Assembly: GCF_011603255.1 (NCBI RefSeq)
Contig: NZ_JAANCM010000009.1
Span: 186,001 to 250,000, forward strand
Reading direction: 5' to 3'
Source: Ferranicluibacter rubi
GTDB taxonomy: Bacteria > Pseudomonadota > Alphaproteobacteria > Rhizobiales > Rhizobiaceae
DNA: 64,000 bases
The notes under the pieces: model-generated
Told to the model about the DNA's origin: nothing
The model's database searches: none
The model's input: only the letters and a program-made list of their open reading frames with translations
Position numbers and translations under genes: made by a program
Shown here: positions 37,024 to 45,353 of the stretch, piece after piece
Layout of the letters: every line of letters starts with the position of its first letter
How positions within the stretch are numbered: position 1 is the stretch's first letter

Positions 37024-37541
37024 CTCGACCTCATCGATAGAACTGCAATTTTCAGTAGAAACATTACCGGTTGATGGACAATATGTCTATACAGTCTGTA
37101 TTTAGGGCATTCTAAACAAGGACTTGGCTTGAGAGAGTTGAGATGCTCTATTGTGCGACAGCCGACCGCTCCGCCTCCACACTTCGCAAGTTGGACCGCA
37201 TAAAGCCGCCGGCATCGAGTTCCGCAGGCGATTGCCAGCTCCGAGCCGCAGGACACTGTTCTGCAGGCCGCCCTGCGCGCTCTCCCATCTCAGGCTGCGG
37301 CAAACACTGCACCCGGATTACTCGACGTGCTTCAAGCAGCCGGCCGGCGGAAAGCGATCGGCAACGCGACAAAATTCCACCGCGACGCCAAGATATGGCC
37401 ATGTCGCGTGCCATGTGTAGCTTGGTCTCGGGCCTATCAATGGTGTGTCCCGGACGATCAATGCCTTAGCTGTCCGAAGCGACATAGAGTGATACGCCGG
37501 ATTGAAAGCCCCCAGCTTCTCGAAGCTTCCCAGGCTGAGTA
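37024..37541. other. 518-bp stretch with no convincing gene
   Basis: It begins with the upstream region of the RTX gene, AT-rich near 37040-37110, where its promoter should lie. The remainder (37140-37540) has frames on both strands but none with a credible RBS, a start and protein-like composition. It may be degraded coding DNA. Confidence 0.4.
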
Positions 37542-38168
37542 TCAGCTAATTAGGTCATCAACTGTTGCGAATACTCCTGGCTGAGCACCATCATTCGTTG
37601 TGATGACGATGTCGTAATAGCCAGAGGCGCCCTCGAATTGCTCGTTGAGGCTTTTTGTCCCGGGCCATCGCTTAGTATTCTGCTTCAGTGCGCCTGACGC
37701 ACCTCTTGTCTCCAGCGGCTTCATTATCGCAAGAGACCGTAAAGCCTCGCCTTGAGCCTGGACACGTAGACCGTTGGCAGGTGAGGTCACGCGCAAACTG
37801 AACCGAAATGTCGCGCTTCCATCTGCATTGACCGTTTTCTCTGGAGTGCCGATACACTCAATTTCCGGGCTATTGATGCTTACTCTGTTGTCGTAGATCG
37901 GAGCAATCGTCCCGTTATTGTCCCGGCCAATATTGACGCTCTGGTCCGTTACGGTTTCTTTCTTGGTCAATCCCGCTTCCTCCTTCTTTTGTCTTTCTCC
38001 GTCACAATAAACTAGCAGACCTCCAATCACTAATATGACGCAGAGCGTAATGAGCGCCCCAGAATTGTATTTCTCGCCAATTTTATCCCATAGTGCTGCG
38101 ACAGTAGACACGCCTAACGTTGCGGCGGCACATAGCCCTTGCCCGATTTTTTTCAAATTATGCGACAT
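37542..38168 (-). CDS. membrane-anchored protein of unknown function
   Basis: A 208-residue protein. The ATG at 38168 is chosen for its GGAGGGATG upstream. One membrane span (ALITLCVILVIGGLLVYC, about 40-57) is followed by a charged segment and a beta-rich exterior domain (TFRFSLRVTSPANGLRVQAQ, YYDIVITTNDG). No family recognised. Confidence 0.65.
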   Translation of the reverse strand: MSHNLKKIGQGLCAAATLGVSTVAALWDKIGEKYNSGALITLCVILVIGGLLVYCDGERQKKEEAGLTKKETVTDQSVNIGRDNNGTIAPIYDNRVSINSPEIECIGTPEKTVNADGSATFRFSLRVTSPANGLRVQAQGEALRSLAIMKPLETRGASGALKQNTKRWPGTKSLNEQFEGASGYYDIVITTNDGAQPGVFATVDDLIS

Positions 38169-38288
38169 TACATCCCTCCGCAGGGCGTGGATCATATTGC
38201 CGACGAATTGTCAGGTCGATAGACAATGAGCACACTTGTGGCAGCGGCGTCGGAAAGACTGATCGGACTGTTTTGTCCTGCCGAGCGG

Positions 38289-38723
38289 TCAGCGATCAAC
38301 CCCGCACCATGTATTCCCAACGTTCGGCCATGGCTGGGCAAGCCCCTCGGAGATAAGCACCGCCTCGGCGTCGCGACCGTCGCTTAGTAGTATGCGCACC
38401 AGCGATCGCCGATCCGAGGTGCGGTCCTTGTCACCGCTGTCCTTGATCCGGAAGCCTCCTGTCATTAGCGACGACAAGCGTTCAGTCGCCGCGCGAGCCT
38501 TGGCCGTTTCTGCTTGGCAGGCACCACGCATCTCCGGTGCGTCGATGTCGAGAAGGCGCATTTTTACCCCCTTCTGCCAAATCGTGTCGCCATCCACGAT
38601 GCAGGTCACCTTCCGCTACGCACGCTTTCCGCCCTTGCAAAGCTCGATGGCGTGAGCGGGCGAGGGCGCTATGACCGCAATGGATGGAAACAGCAGAGCG
38701 AACCCCAATGCCACGCGCTTCAA
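38289..38723 (-). pseudogene. secreted thermonuclease with in-frame amber codon
   Basis: Read through the stop, this is a 144-codon staphylococcal-nuclease-like protein. A TTG start after GGAGGATGAG leads to a signal peptide (VALGFALLFPSIAVIAP, then SPAHA), IELCKGGKRA, TAG at 38616-38618, then RKVTCIVDGDTIWQKG, RLLDIDAPE and the usual ISEGLAQPW ending. Homologues have a sense codon where the TAG is. Either the gene is dead, or a cytoplasmic version starts at the GTG at 38609 with altered function. Its start overlaps the previous gene's stop. Confidence 0.75.
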
Positions 38724-38899
38724 TAGCTCATCCTCCGCTCGCCGGCTTCATCCCGCGGCACATGCTCGAAGCACCACCAATCCGTCGCGCCGCGGCCTCT
38801 GTCATAGCCGAATGAACCCCATTTCTTGCAGCCGGGCTTGATGCAGTTGTGCACCGACATTTGCTGCGGCCCGCTGCGGGTCGTCGTCTCATCGCTCAT
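38720..38899 (-). CDS. small putative zinc-binding protein
   Basis: A 59-residue protein starting after AAGGACG. CIKPGCKKWGSFGYDRGRG and DWWCFEHVP give a C-x4-C...C-x2-H pattern suggestive of a zinc site. It overlaps the start of the thermonuclease gene by 4 bp. This pairing with a nuclease gene is typical of phage or island DNA. Confidence 0.6.
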   Translation of the reverse strand: MSDETTTRSGPQQMSVHNCIKPGCKKWGSFGYDRGRGATDWWCFEHVPRDEAGERRMSY

Positions 38900-38915
38900 T
38901 GTTTCGTCCTTCACG

Positions 38916-39194
38916 TCAGTCTCGCGGCATCGTGCCGAGCAGCAGCACGTTGCCTGCCTTGTTGCGACAGACCTGGCATGTCAGCCGGGCGCCGATCGCA
39001 CAGAGGGGGAGCGCCGAACCGTGGGCGCGGGCGATGGCGTATCGATCGACGCGCGAGATCCGCCCGCAACCGCCACAGCGCGCCGCAAGTTGATACCACT
39101 GCTGCAACTGGCCGAGCGTGGTCCAGTCGTCGGGCGGCACCTCTTCGTAACGGTCCCCCCGGAAGCTGAGATTTTTCTCTCCTGCGTGTGTCAT
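38916..39194 (-). CDS. zinc-ribbon-like small protein
   Basis: A 92-residue protein. CGGCGRISRVDRYA and LTCQVCRNKAGNVLLLGTMP supply two CxxC pairs, the pattern of a zinc ribbon. It is the first gene of a three-gene minus-strand group ending in the broken thermonuclease. No specific role can be assigned. Confidence 0.65.
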   Translation of the reverse strand: MTHAGEKNLSFRGDRYEEVPPDDWTTLGQLQQWYQLAARCGGCGRISRVDRYAIARAHGSALPLCAIGARLTCQVCRNKAGNVLLLGTMPRD

Positions 39195-39501
39195 GGCCGG
39201 CAGGGCGCTACAGGCACGTCAGGGGCGCATCCAGCACTCGGAGGCTGGAAACCTTGACGAAAGAGCGCACGTAGTCGCGCGCAGCCGGCGAGAGCGTCGG
39301 GTGCTGGAGCATGACGAAGAGATCCGATGTTTGAATTTATCGAAAGGGTCAGTTGCCGCTTTCGTTCTACAAATGTTCTCATCAACGAAGAGAGTCAAGC
39401 GCCAAACTTGCTCATAATTCCGCAGATGCTTCTCTTCTGACTGCATGGAACTGGACTGGCATGCCGTGGTATCATTCCACAGCTACCGTTGGGAGTTCTC
39501 C
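39195..39501. other. 307-bp stretch with no convincing gene
   Basis: Short frames occur on both strands but lack supported starts. It should contain the divergent promoters for the minus-strand Cys-rich genes and for the gene at 39502. The segment 39330-39440 is comparatively AT-rich. Confidence 0.4.
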
Positions 39502-39687
39502 ATGATCGCACGGAAGAAAAGCTCACGTGAGCTCGCAGCACGAGCTCTATGTCGCCTGGACGGAGTTCCGGAAGATACGAAGTTTGAAGGCGCCCCTATG
39601 TGGAAGAGCTTTCTCCCGCAGGTCGATGCCGTGCTTGAGGCGATCCTCCCGCCGGAAGAATTTGATCGCCTTCGCCAGCTAGAGTGA
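39502..39687 (+). CDS. small unknown protein
   Basis: A 61-residue protein. The ATG follows GGGAG at a workable distance. The sequence (KSSRELAARALCRLDGVPED, FLPQVDAVLEAILPPEEFDR) is acidic and helical. No family recognised. Confidence 0.58.
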   Translation: MIARKKSSRELAARALCRLDGVPEDTKFEGAPMWKSFLPQVDAVLEAILPPEEFDRLRQLE

Positions 39688-40036
39688 ACCACCTGAGGCC
39701 ACGGCGCCCGTTGAGCGAACCGCGAATCTCGTTTCCGCTTTTTTGTAAACGGCGTCTCGGACGGGCTGAGTGGCAGCAGCGGCGGCAAGCTTACAGAGGG
39801 CGGTCGCGTTCAAATCGAACACGATGTTCGGCTTGTCAGCATATCCCGAACCTGGATCAGGCGTCGCGGGCGGCTATCGCCTCACAAGTTGTCGCAGGGC
39901 AGTGCGCTGAGAAAGCTCGTTCAGAATTTCTTCAGCCTGAAAACTGAAGTCCGAGTCCCTAACGAGTCACCAGACGAAGGTTGGTGACTGTCTGATCAAG
40001 CGCGGAAATAAGAGCTAAGTGCTTGTGACGATTGAT
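39688..40036. other. 349-bp gap before tRNA-Cys
   Basis: A plus-strand frame ending near 39988 has protein-like sequence toward its end (ALRKLVQNFFSLKTEVRVPN) but no start codon, so it may be the tail of a deleted gene. Otherwise nothing is recognisable. The boundary between island and core chromosome probably lies here. Confidence 0.4.
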
Positions 40037-40110
40037 TGGAGGCCTCGCCCGGAATTGAACCGGGGTGCAAGGATTTGCAGTCCTCTGCGTCACCACTCCG
40101 CCACGAGGCC
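40037..40110 (-). tRNA. tRNA-Cys (GCA)
   Basis: Cloverleaf on the minus strand: acceptor GGCCTCG/CGAGGCC, anticodon loop CTGCAAA (anticodon GCA), T-loop GGTTCAATTCC, discriminator T and an encoded CCA. The 3' end faces the accessory region at lower coordinates. Confidence 0.97.
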
Positions 40111-40236
40111 TCATCGGGTCGAATAAACGAACCGTGGCCAGCGTTTAGAATCATCCTAGAAAAAGCGCAAGAGGTTCGGTCCGATTTCGGCACTTTTATT
40201 GGATCCGACCCGTTTTACAATTGAAGTTTCCCGCGC

Positions 40237-40326
40237 TGGCGGAAGAGGTGGGATTCGAACCCACGGTACGGTCTCCCGCACGCCGGTTTTCAAGACCGGT
40301 TCCTTAAACCACTCGGACACTCTTCC
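40237..40326 (-). tRNA. tRNA-Ser (TGA)
   Basis: Class II tRNA on the minus strand: acceptor GGAAGAG/CTCTTCC, anticodon loop CTTGAAA (anticodon TGA), a long variable arm (TGCGGGAGACCGTA), T-loop GGTTCGAATCC, discriminator G and encoded CCA. Confidence 0.97.
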
Positions 40327-40529
40327 TGAGGCTTTTCGCCTTGCGAGGGTTTGGTTGAATTAGCGGTTGGAGGGCTGGTCGTCAACTCGGGGTTTACGTC
40401 GAGGTTCAGCATTGGCCTCAGGGGAGTCGCTGCACGATCGACCCAGACGCCGTTGGGGTTAAGGTTTGGAACAAAGGCAGATTGGCGGTGTTCCAAGAGC
40501 AGCTAACCCGCGGTAACGGAGATCGAGCG

Positions 40530-40799
40530 ATGCGGAAGGTTTATATGTGTGCGGCTCTTGGCCTTGGCATTGCCGTTTCTCCACCGGCTGTTGCCGCCCT
40601 TGGCGATCCGGCGTCTTATTCGAGTAAGGGTATCGTTGTGGCTGGCCTCGACTATTCGACGCCAACGGGGAGCATTGCCAACGACAAGACGGCTGACATC
40701 TGTGTTCCGCCGGAGGAGCAGTACATTCCTTCATTCGTGCGGGATATGCGGGGCCGCATCGTCGGCGTAAATTATACCATCATCGAATATGTCTGCTGA
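40530..40799 (+). CDS. small secreted protein of unknown function
   Basis: An 89-residue protein with GGAGATCG before the ATG. A signal peptide (MCAALGLGIAVSPPAVA) precedes a short mature part with two Cys residues (ADICVPPEEQYIPSF, IIEYVC). It is probably periplasmic. No family recognised. Confidence 0.7.
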   Translation: MRKVYMCAALGLGIAVSPPAVAALGDPASYSSKGIVVAGLDYSTPTGSIANDKTADICVPPEEQYIPSFVRDMRGRIVGVNYTIIEYVC

Positions 40800-40998
40800 G
40801 ATCGGCTGACGTGACGGTCGGTTGAGCGTAACCAAGCATTAACCATAAAAACGAATTCCATGACGCGTGCGGACCCTGCGTTCGCATTTATGCCACGTTG
40901 CTGTCATTTTTGACGACTGTATCCTTTTGGTACGGTCGGCGCGCCTGCGAGGGGCTCAGGTGTTCCGGTTTCGTCAGACAAGCGGCAATGTGGGACAG

Positions 40999-42096
40999 AT
41001 GACTTTCAGACAATACGCACGTTTCCTCGCGAGAGGCGCAGGTTTTGTGGCAGTTCCGGCGATCTGCCTGGCGCTGACGTCCTGTGGAACCACGGCGCAG
41101 GTCGAGGCTCCGAAGAAGCGGAGCAAAGAGTATTTTCCGGAGTCGGTCTATGGCGTCAAGGCGAGCCCCCGCGTCGCCGACGGCAAGAACATTCCGAAGG
41201 GTGGCGGTCGTTATCAGGTCGGAAAGCCCTACAAAGTCAAGGACAAGTGGTACACTCCGAAGGAGGATTTCGGCTATAACAAGGTCGGCGTTTCCTCCTG
41301 GTACGGATCTGCATTCCACGGTCGTCTGACCGCCAATGGTGAAGTCTACGATACGGCGCATCTTTCGGCGGCCCATCCCACCTTTCCGCTTCCCAGTTAT
41401 GCCCGCGTCACGAATGTCGAGAACGGTTCTTCGGTCATCGTTCGCGTGAATGATCGCGGCCCATACGAGTACGGGCGCATCATCGACGTCTCCTCAAAGA
41501 CAGCCGATCTTCTCGACATCAAGCGCAAGGGCAGTGCGCAGGTGCGGGTTCAGTATGTGGGCCGTGCGCCGCTCGAAGGCAACGACATGCCCTATCTGAT
41601 GGCGTCCTATGCGGCCAAGGGTAGCCGCGTACCGGGTATCGCTCCGGAAGGGCAGATCGCGTCCGGCGTCATGGTCGCTTCGAACGAACCTCTGTCGCGA
41701 CAGATGAAGAACCTTGGATCTTCGGATCTCGGAACGGTTTCGATTCCGGCCAAGACGCCCGTGCCGCAAGCGGCGCGCAATCAGGCGCCGCCGTCTGCAA
41801 ACCCTTCGCTCGACAACGCCTCCTCGATGACGGCCCTTGCCGAGACGCAACACGTGCTGCGCGCGCCGGGCGCCATGGAGGCCCTGGAGGCTTTCGTGAC
41901 GTTGCCGGACATCGGCCCCATTCCCGCAGAGCGTCCGGGCAGCTTCGGCAAGCCGGGTAACGGCATTCTTTATGCCGCGGCCTATGTGGAAGCGCGCGTC
42001 AGCACCTCGGAAACCGCGTTCGATGCCATCATGGTCGATCCGCAGGCTTTGACCTCATCCGCCATCATCGCACATGCCACACGCAACGCTCGCTGA
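40999..42096 (+). CDS. rlpA: RlpA-family septal ring lytic transglycosylase/lipoprotein
   Basis: A 365-residue protein. The ATG at 40999 puts a lipobox in the usual place: PAICLALTSCG with Cys as the lipidated residue. The double-psi beta-barrel domain is at about 95-190: GVSSWYGSAFHGRLTANGEV, the conserved YDTAHLSAAHPTFPLPSYA, and VIVRVNDRGPYEYGRIIDVS with the catalytic-site Asp. No C-terminal SPOR domain is evident. It acts on denuded glycan strands in peptidoglycan. A DD-carboxypeptidase-like gene follows. Confidence 0.9.
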   Translation: MTFRQYARFLARGAGFVAVPAICLALTSCGTTAQVEAPKKRSKEYFPESVYGVKASPRVADGKNIPKGGGRYQVGKPYKVKDKWYTPKEDFGYNKVGVSSWYGSAFHGRLTANGEVYDTAHLSAAHPTFPLPSYARVTNVENGSSVIVRVNDRGPYEYGRIIDVSSKTADLLDIKRKGSAQVRVQYVGRAPLEGNDMPYLMASYAAKGSRVPGIAPEGQIASGVMVASNEPLSRQMKNLGSSDLGTVSIPAKTPVPQAARNQAPPSANPSLDNASSMTALAETQHVLRAPGAMEALEAFVTLPDIGPIPAERPGSFGKPGNGILYAAAYVEARVSTSETAFDAIMVDPQALTSSAIIAHATRNAR

Positions 42097-42132
42097 GACC
42101 GGCGGGATGGGGGCGGCCGCTTGGGAGGCTTC

Positions 42133-43290
42133 GTGAGGCGGCGCACGCTCGGCAAGACATTGGCGCTGACGATAGCGCTTGCGCTCTGCAGCACCGCCTC
42201 CGGCGCACAGGAATTCGACACCAAGGCGCGCCAGGCGCTGGTCATCGACGCGCTGACGGAAACCGTTCTCCTTGAAAAAGCGGCCGATGAGGCCGTGCCA
42301 CCGGCTTCCATGGCTAAGATGATGACGGTCGAGCTGGTGCTCTCGGCCCTGAAGGACGGGAGCCTGTCGCGCGATACGCTTTTCCCGGTCAGCGAGCATG
42401 CCTGGCGGACGGGCGGGGCGCCATCCGGCACATCGGCGATGTTTGCCGCATTGAATTCCAGAGTCTCGGTCGGCGATCTGCTTCAGGGTGTCATCGTTCA
42501 ATATGCCAATGATGCCTGTATCGCCCTGGCGGAGGGTATGGTCGGCAGTGAGGCAGCATTCGCAGAGCGCATGACGACGCGGGCGCGTGCGATCGGGCTG
42601 AAAACCTCGACATTCGCCAATCCCACCGGCTTGCCGGCGCAGGGCAATCTGACGACGATGCGGGACCTCGTGACGCTCGCGCGTCATCTCCGCGCGTCCT
42701 ATCCCGATGATATCCCGCTCTTTCGGCAAGCCGAGTTCGAGTGGAACAAGATCCGCCAGCGCAACCGGAACCCGCTGATATCCGCGAATGTAGGCGTTGA
42801 TGGTTACGTCACGGGTTTTGCCGAAGGGTACGGCTACGGCATCGTCGCGTCCATGGAGCGGGATGGGCGCCGCGTCGATCTGGCGCTGAACGGGCTCGCC
42901 ACGGACAAGGATCGTGTGGCCGAGGCAAGGCGTGTGTTCGACTGGGCCATGACGAGTTTCTCGGAAAAGCGGCTGTTCGCCGCGGGCGAGACGGTCGCGG
43001 AAGCGAGCGTCTACGGCGGCGACCGACCCGCCGTTGGGCTGGTGACTGCGGGGCCTGTCGATATCCTGCTGCCGGTGAAGACGCCGGCGAAGCTCACCGC
43101 CCGCGTCGTCTATCGTTGGCCGTTGACCGTGCCTGTGCGGGCAGGGGAGGTCGCGGGTACGCTGCGCATCTGGAACGGAGAGCAGCTGTTGCGGGAGGTG
43201 CCGCTGAAGACGGCAGCGTCCGTCGAGGCCGGCTCGCTGACGAGCCGTGCTGCGGATACCTTGCAGGAACTGCTGTTCTTCTGGCTTTGA
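42133..43290 (+). CDS. D-alanyl-D-alanine carboxypeptidase family protein with altered motifs
   Basis: A 385-residue PBP5-type protein. The GTG at 42133 is preceded by GGGAGG. A signal peptide (LALTIALALCSTASGA) precedes the penicillin-binding domain. The nucleophile motif SMAK is present (VPPASMAKMMTVELVL). The second motif, normally S-x-N, reads Y-A-N (VIVQYANDACIALAEG). The third, normally K-T-G, reads V-T-G (VDGYVTGFAEGYGYG). Fold and position are clear; activity may be reduced or specialised. It has a C-terminal beta domain and ends in a hydrophobic segment. Confidence 0.9.
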   Translation: MRRRTLGKTLALTIALALCSTASGAQEFDTKARQALVIDALTETVLLEKAADEAVPPASMAKMMTVELVLSALKDGSLSRDTLFPVSEHAWRTGGAPSGTSAMFAALNSRVSVGDLLQGVIVQYANDACIALAEGMVGSEAAFAERMTTRARAIGLKTSTFANPTGLPAQGNLTTMRDLVTLARHLRASYPDDIPLFRQAEFEWNKIRQRNRNPLISANVGVDGYVTGFAEGYGYGIVASMERDGRRVDLALNGLATDKDRVAEARRVFDWAMTSFSEKRLFAAGETVAEASVYGGDRPAVGLVTAGPVDILLPVKTPAKLTARVVYRWPLTVPVRAGEVAGTLRIWNGEQLLREVPLKTAASVEAGSLTSRAADTLQELLFFWL

Positions 43291-43484
43291 CTTTTCCTGT
43301 CGATGGTGCTGCGGCGTGTTGTCCAGCGGCTCTGCGTACTTTTCCAGCGCGCGTGTATTCAGACGCAGAGCAATAGGCTACTGGGTCTTATCCGCTGGGA
43401 ATGCTTTCCGGGTCTGTGCGATGGCGGGCGGCATGGTGACTGGCGTTTGCGGCGTCAGGGCTGGAAATCGCGACTATAGAGGCA

Positions 43485-44171
43485 ATGGAATTGACGGCAG
43501 GTGCGATGTTCGTGACATTCGAAGGCGGCGAGGGGGTCGGCAAGTCGACTCAGATCCGTCTTCTGGCTGGCGCGCTGGAAGCGCAGGGCCATGCCGTGCG
43601 CATCACCCGCGAACCCGGTGGTTCCGCCGGTGCTGAGGCCGTGCGGCATGTGATCCTGTCGGGGGGCGCTGAATCCCACGGTGTTCGCATGGAGGCACTG
43701 CTTTTTGCCGCCGCGCGGAGCGACCATGTGGAAACATTGATCCGTCCGGCGCTTGACGGTGGCAGCATGGTCCTTTGCGACCGCTTCATGGACTCGTCCC
43801 GCGTCTATCAGGGCATCACCGGAAACCTTCCCGAACCCCTTATCGATGGCCTGGAACGACTGGCCATCAACGGTCTGCGCCCTGACATCACCATCATCCT
43901 CGACATGCCTGCGGCCGAAGGGCTCGAGCGGGCACGAGCCCGTGCTTTCAAGGCCGCCGAGCTAGCGAATGCCGTGCCCGATCGCTTCGAGAAGGAAGAG
44001 CTGGAAACACACGAGAAGCGCCGCGAGGCCTTTCTGGACATTGCTGCGCGCGATCCCGTGCGGTGTCGCGTCGTTGATGCTTCTCGTTCGGTCGAGGCCA
44101 TCGCGCGCGATGTGCTGGCAGCCGTGGAAGCGCGCATTTCCGAGCGGCAGGATGCAGGGGTAGAGGCATGA
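43485..44171 (+). CDS. tmk: thymidylate kinase
   Basis: A 228-residue enzyme that phosphorylates dTMP to dTDP. The P-loop is FEGGEGVGKSTQIRLLAGAL, followed by TREPGGSAGAEAVR, LCDRFMDSSRVYQG (DRY-like motif) and the lid/Arg region LERARARAF. An ATG seven codons downstream is an alternative start. It overlaps holB by 4 bp, so the two are co-translated. Confidence 0.95.
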   Translation: MELTAGAMFVTFEGGEGVGKSTQIRLLAGALEAQGHAVRITREPGGSAGAEAVRHVILSGGAESHGVRMEALLFAAARSDHVETLIRPALDGGSMVLCDRFMDSSRVYQGITGNLPEPLIDGLERLAINGLRPDITIILDMPAAEGLERARARAFKAAELANAVPDRFEKEELETHEKRREAFLDIAARDPVRCRVVDASRSVEAIARDVLAAVEARISERQDAGVEA

Positions 44172-45211
44172 GCGAAGGTCGATCCGATGTCCTCGACGGG
44201 GCTATCGCGCCATCCGACAACAGCGCACTGTTCGGGCACGAAGAGGCACAGGCGTTTCTCGCGGCGGGCTATCGCTCCGGCAAGGGGCATCACGCCATCC
44301 TCATCGAGGGGCCGGAGGGCATCGGCAAAGCGACGCTCGCCTTTCGCTTTGCTAACCACATCCTCAGCCATCCCGAGCCGGCCGACGCGCCGGCTGAGAT
44401 GGCGGATCCCGATCCGGGTTCCGTCGTCAGCCGGCAGATCGCGGCGGGGTCGTCCCACAATGTCCTGCACCTCACACGTCCGGTGGACGAAAAGACGGGC
44501 AAGGTGAAAAGCGCGATTACCGTGGACGAGGTGCGGCGGGCAGGGCGGTTTTTCGCGCAGACTTCGGGCACCGGCAACTGGCGCATCGTCATCATAGACC
44601 CGGCCGACGATCTCAATCGCAACGCGGCGAACGCGATCCTCAAGATTCTCGAAGAGCCGCCGAAGCGGTCGATGTTCCTCGTCCTCACGCACACACCCGG
44701 CCGCCTGCTGCCGACCATCCGCTCGCGCTGCCTGCCTCTGGCGCTGAGGCCCCTTGCCGACGCCGATATGGCCCGGGCGCTGGCGCATCTCGACATCCGG
44801 CTGGAGGGGGAGAGAGGCGCGCGTGTGCTTGCAGCGGCAAAGGGCAGCGTCTCGGAGGCGTTGAAGCTCGTCAATTATGGTGGCCTCGACATCATCGACG
44901 CGTTCGACCACATGCTCGGCCATCCCGACGACGCGCCGGCGCGGCGCGAGATGCACAAGCTCGGCGATATCCTTGCCGCCAAAGACAGCGATACGATCTT
45001 CGACTTCTTCGCGACGCTCGTCGCGCGCCATGTGAACGCACAGGCCAAGGCGGCCGGCCTTGGCGGCGATCTGGCCGCGGCCGAACGTTTCGCACGGCTT
45101 TCGTCGGAGCTGTCCGAGCGGCTGACGGTTGCAGATGCCTACAATCTCGACCGCAGGCAGACTGTTCTTTCCATTCTCGACGACCTCCGCACGGCTGGAG
45201 CGGTTGTCTGA
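44168..45211 (+). CDS. holB: DNA polymerase III delta' subunit
   Basis: A 347-residue clamp-loader subunit. It has a P-loop variant GPEGIGKATLAFRFANH, a long alphaproteobacterial insertion (DPGSVVSRQIAAGSSHNVLH), ITVDEVRRAGRFFAQT, IIDPADDLNRNAANAILKIL and EEPP, then RSRCLPLALRPL. The delta' subunit lacks full ATPase motifs, as here. It is coupled to tmk upstream, the usual order in Rhizobiales. Confidence 0.95.
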   Translation: MSEGRSDVLDGAIAPSDNSALFGHEEAQAFLAAGYRSGKGHHAILIEGPEGIGKATLAFRFANHILSHPEPADAPAEMADPDPGSVVSRQIAAGSSHNVLHLTRPVDEKTGKVKSAITVDEVRRAGRFFAQTSGTGNWRIVIIDPADDLNRNAANAILKILEEPPKRSMFLVLTHTPGRLLPTIRSRCLPLALRPLADADMARALAHLDIRLEGERGARVLAAAKGSVSEALKLVNYGGLDIIDAFDHMLGHPDDAPARREMHKLGDILAAKDSDTIFDFFATLVARHVNAQAKAAGLGGDLAAAERFARLSSELSERLTVADAYNLDRRQTVLSILDDLRTAGAVV

Positions 45212-45353
45212 GGTGCTGTGCTGAATGGGTCTCGATCCGGCGTAGGGCAGGGATTGGTTTTTCACCCTCTTGCATTCCCTCCGCTTCGCGATTGGTTTAA
45301 GGACGTTGCACGCTCGCAAGACGCCCGACATTCAGACCTGCAGAAGTCCCGCC

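Noticed and set aside
37143-37584. Overlapping open frames on both strands between the RTX gene and the next membrane protein gene
   Set aside because: None has a credible start, RBS or protein-like composition; the region is left as unassigned.
39684-39947. Plus-strand frame of 87 codons beginning at a GTG
   Set aside because: The GTG overlaps the upstream stop region without RBS and the composition is biased; another frame in the same place looks more protein-like but lacks a start.
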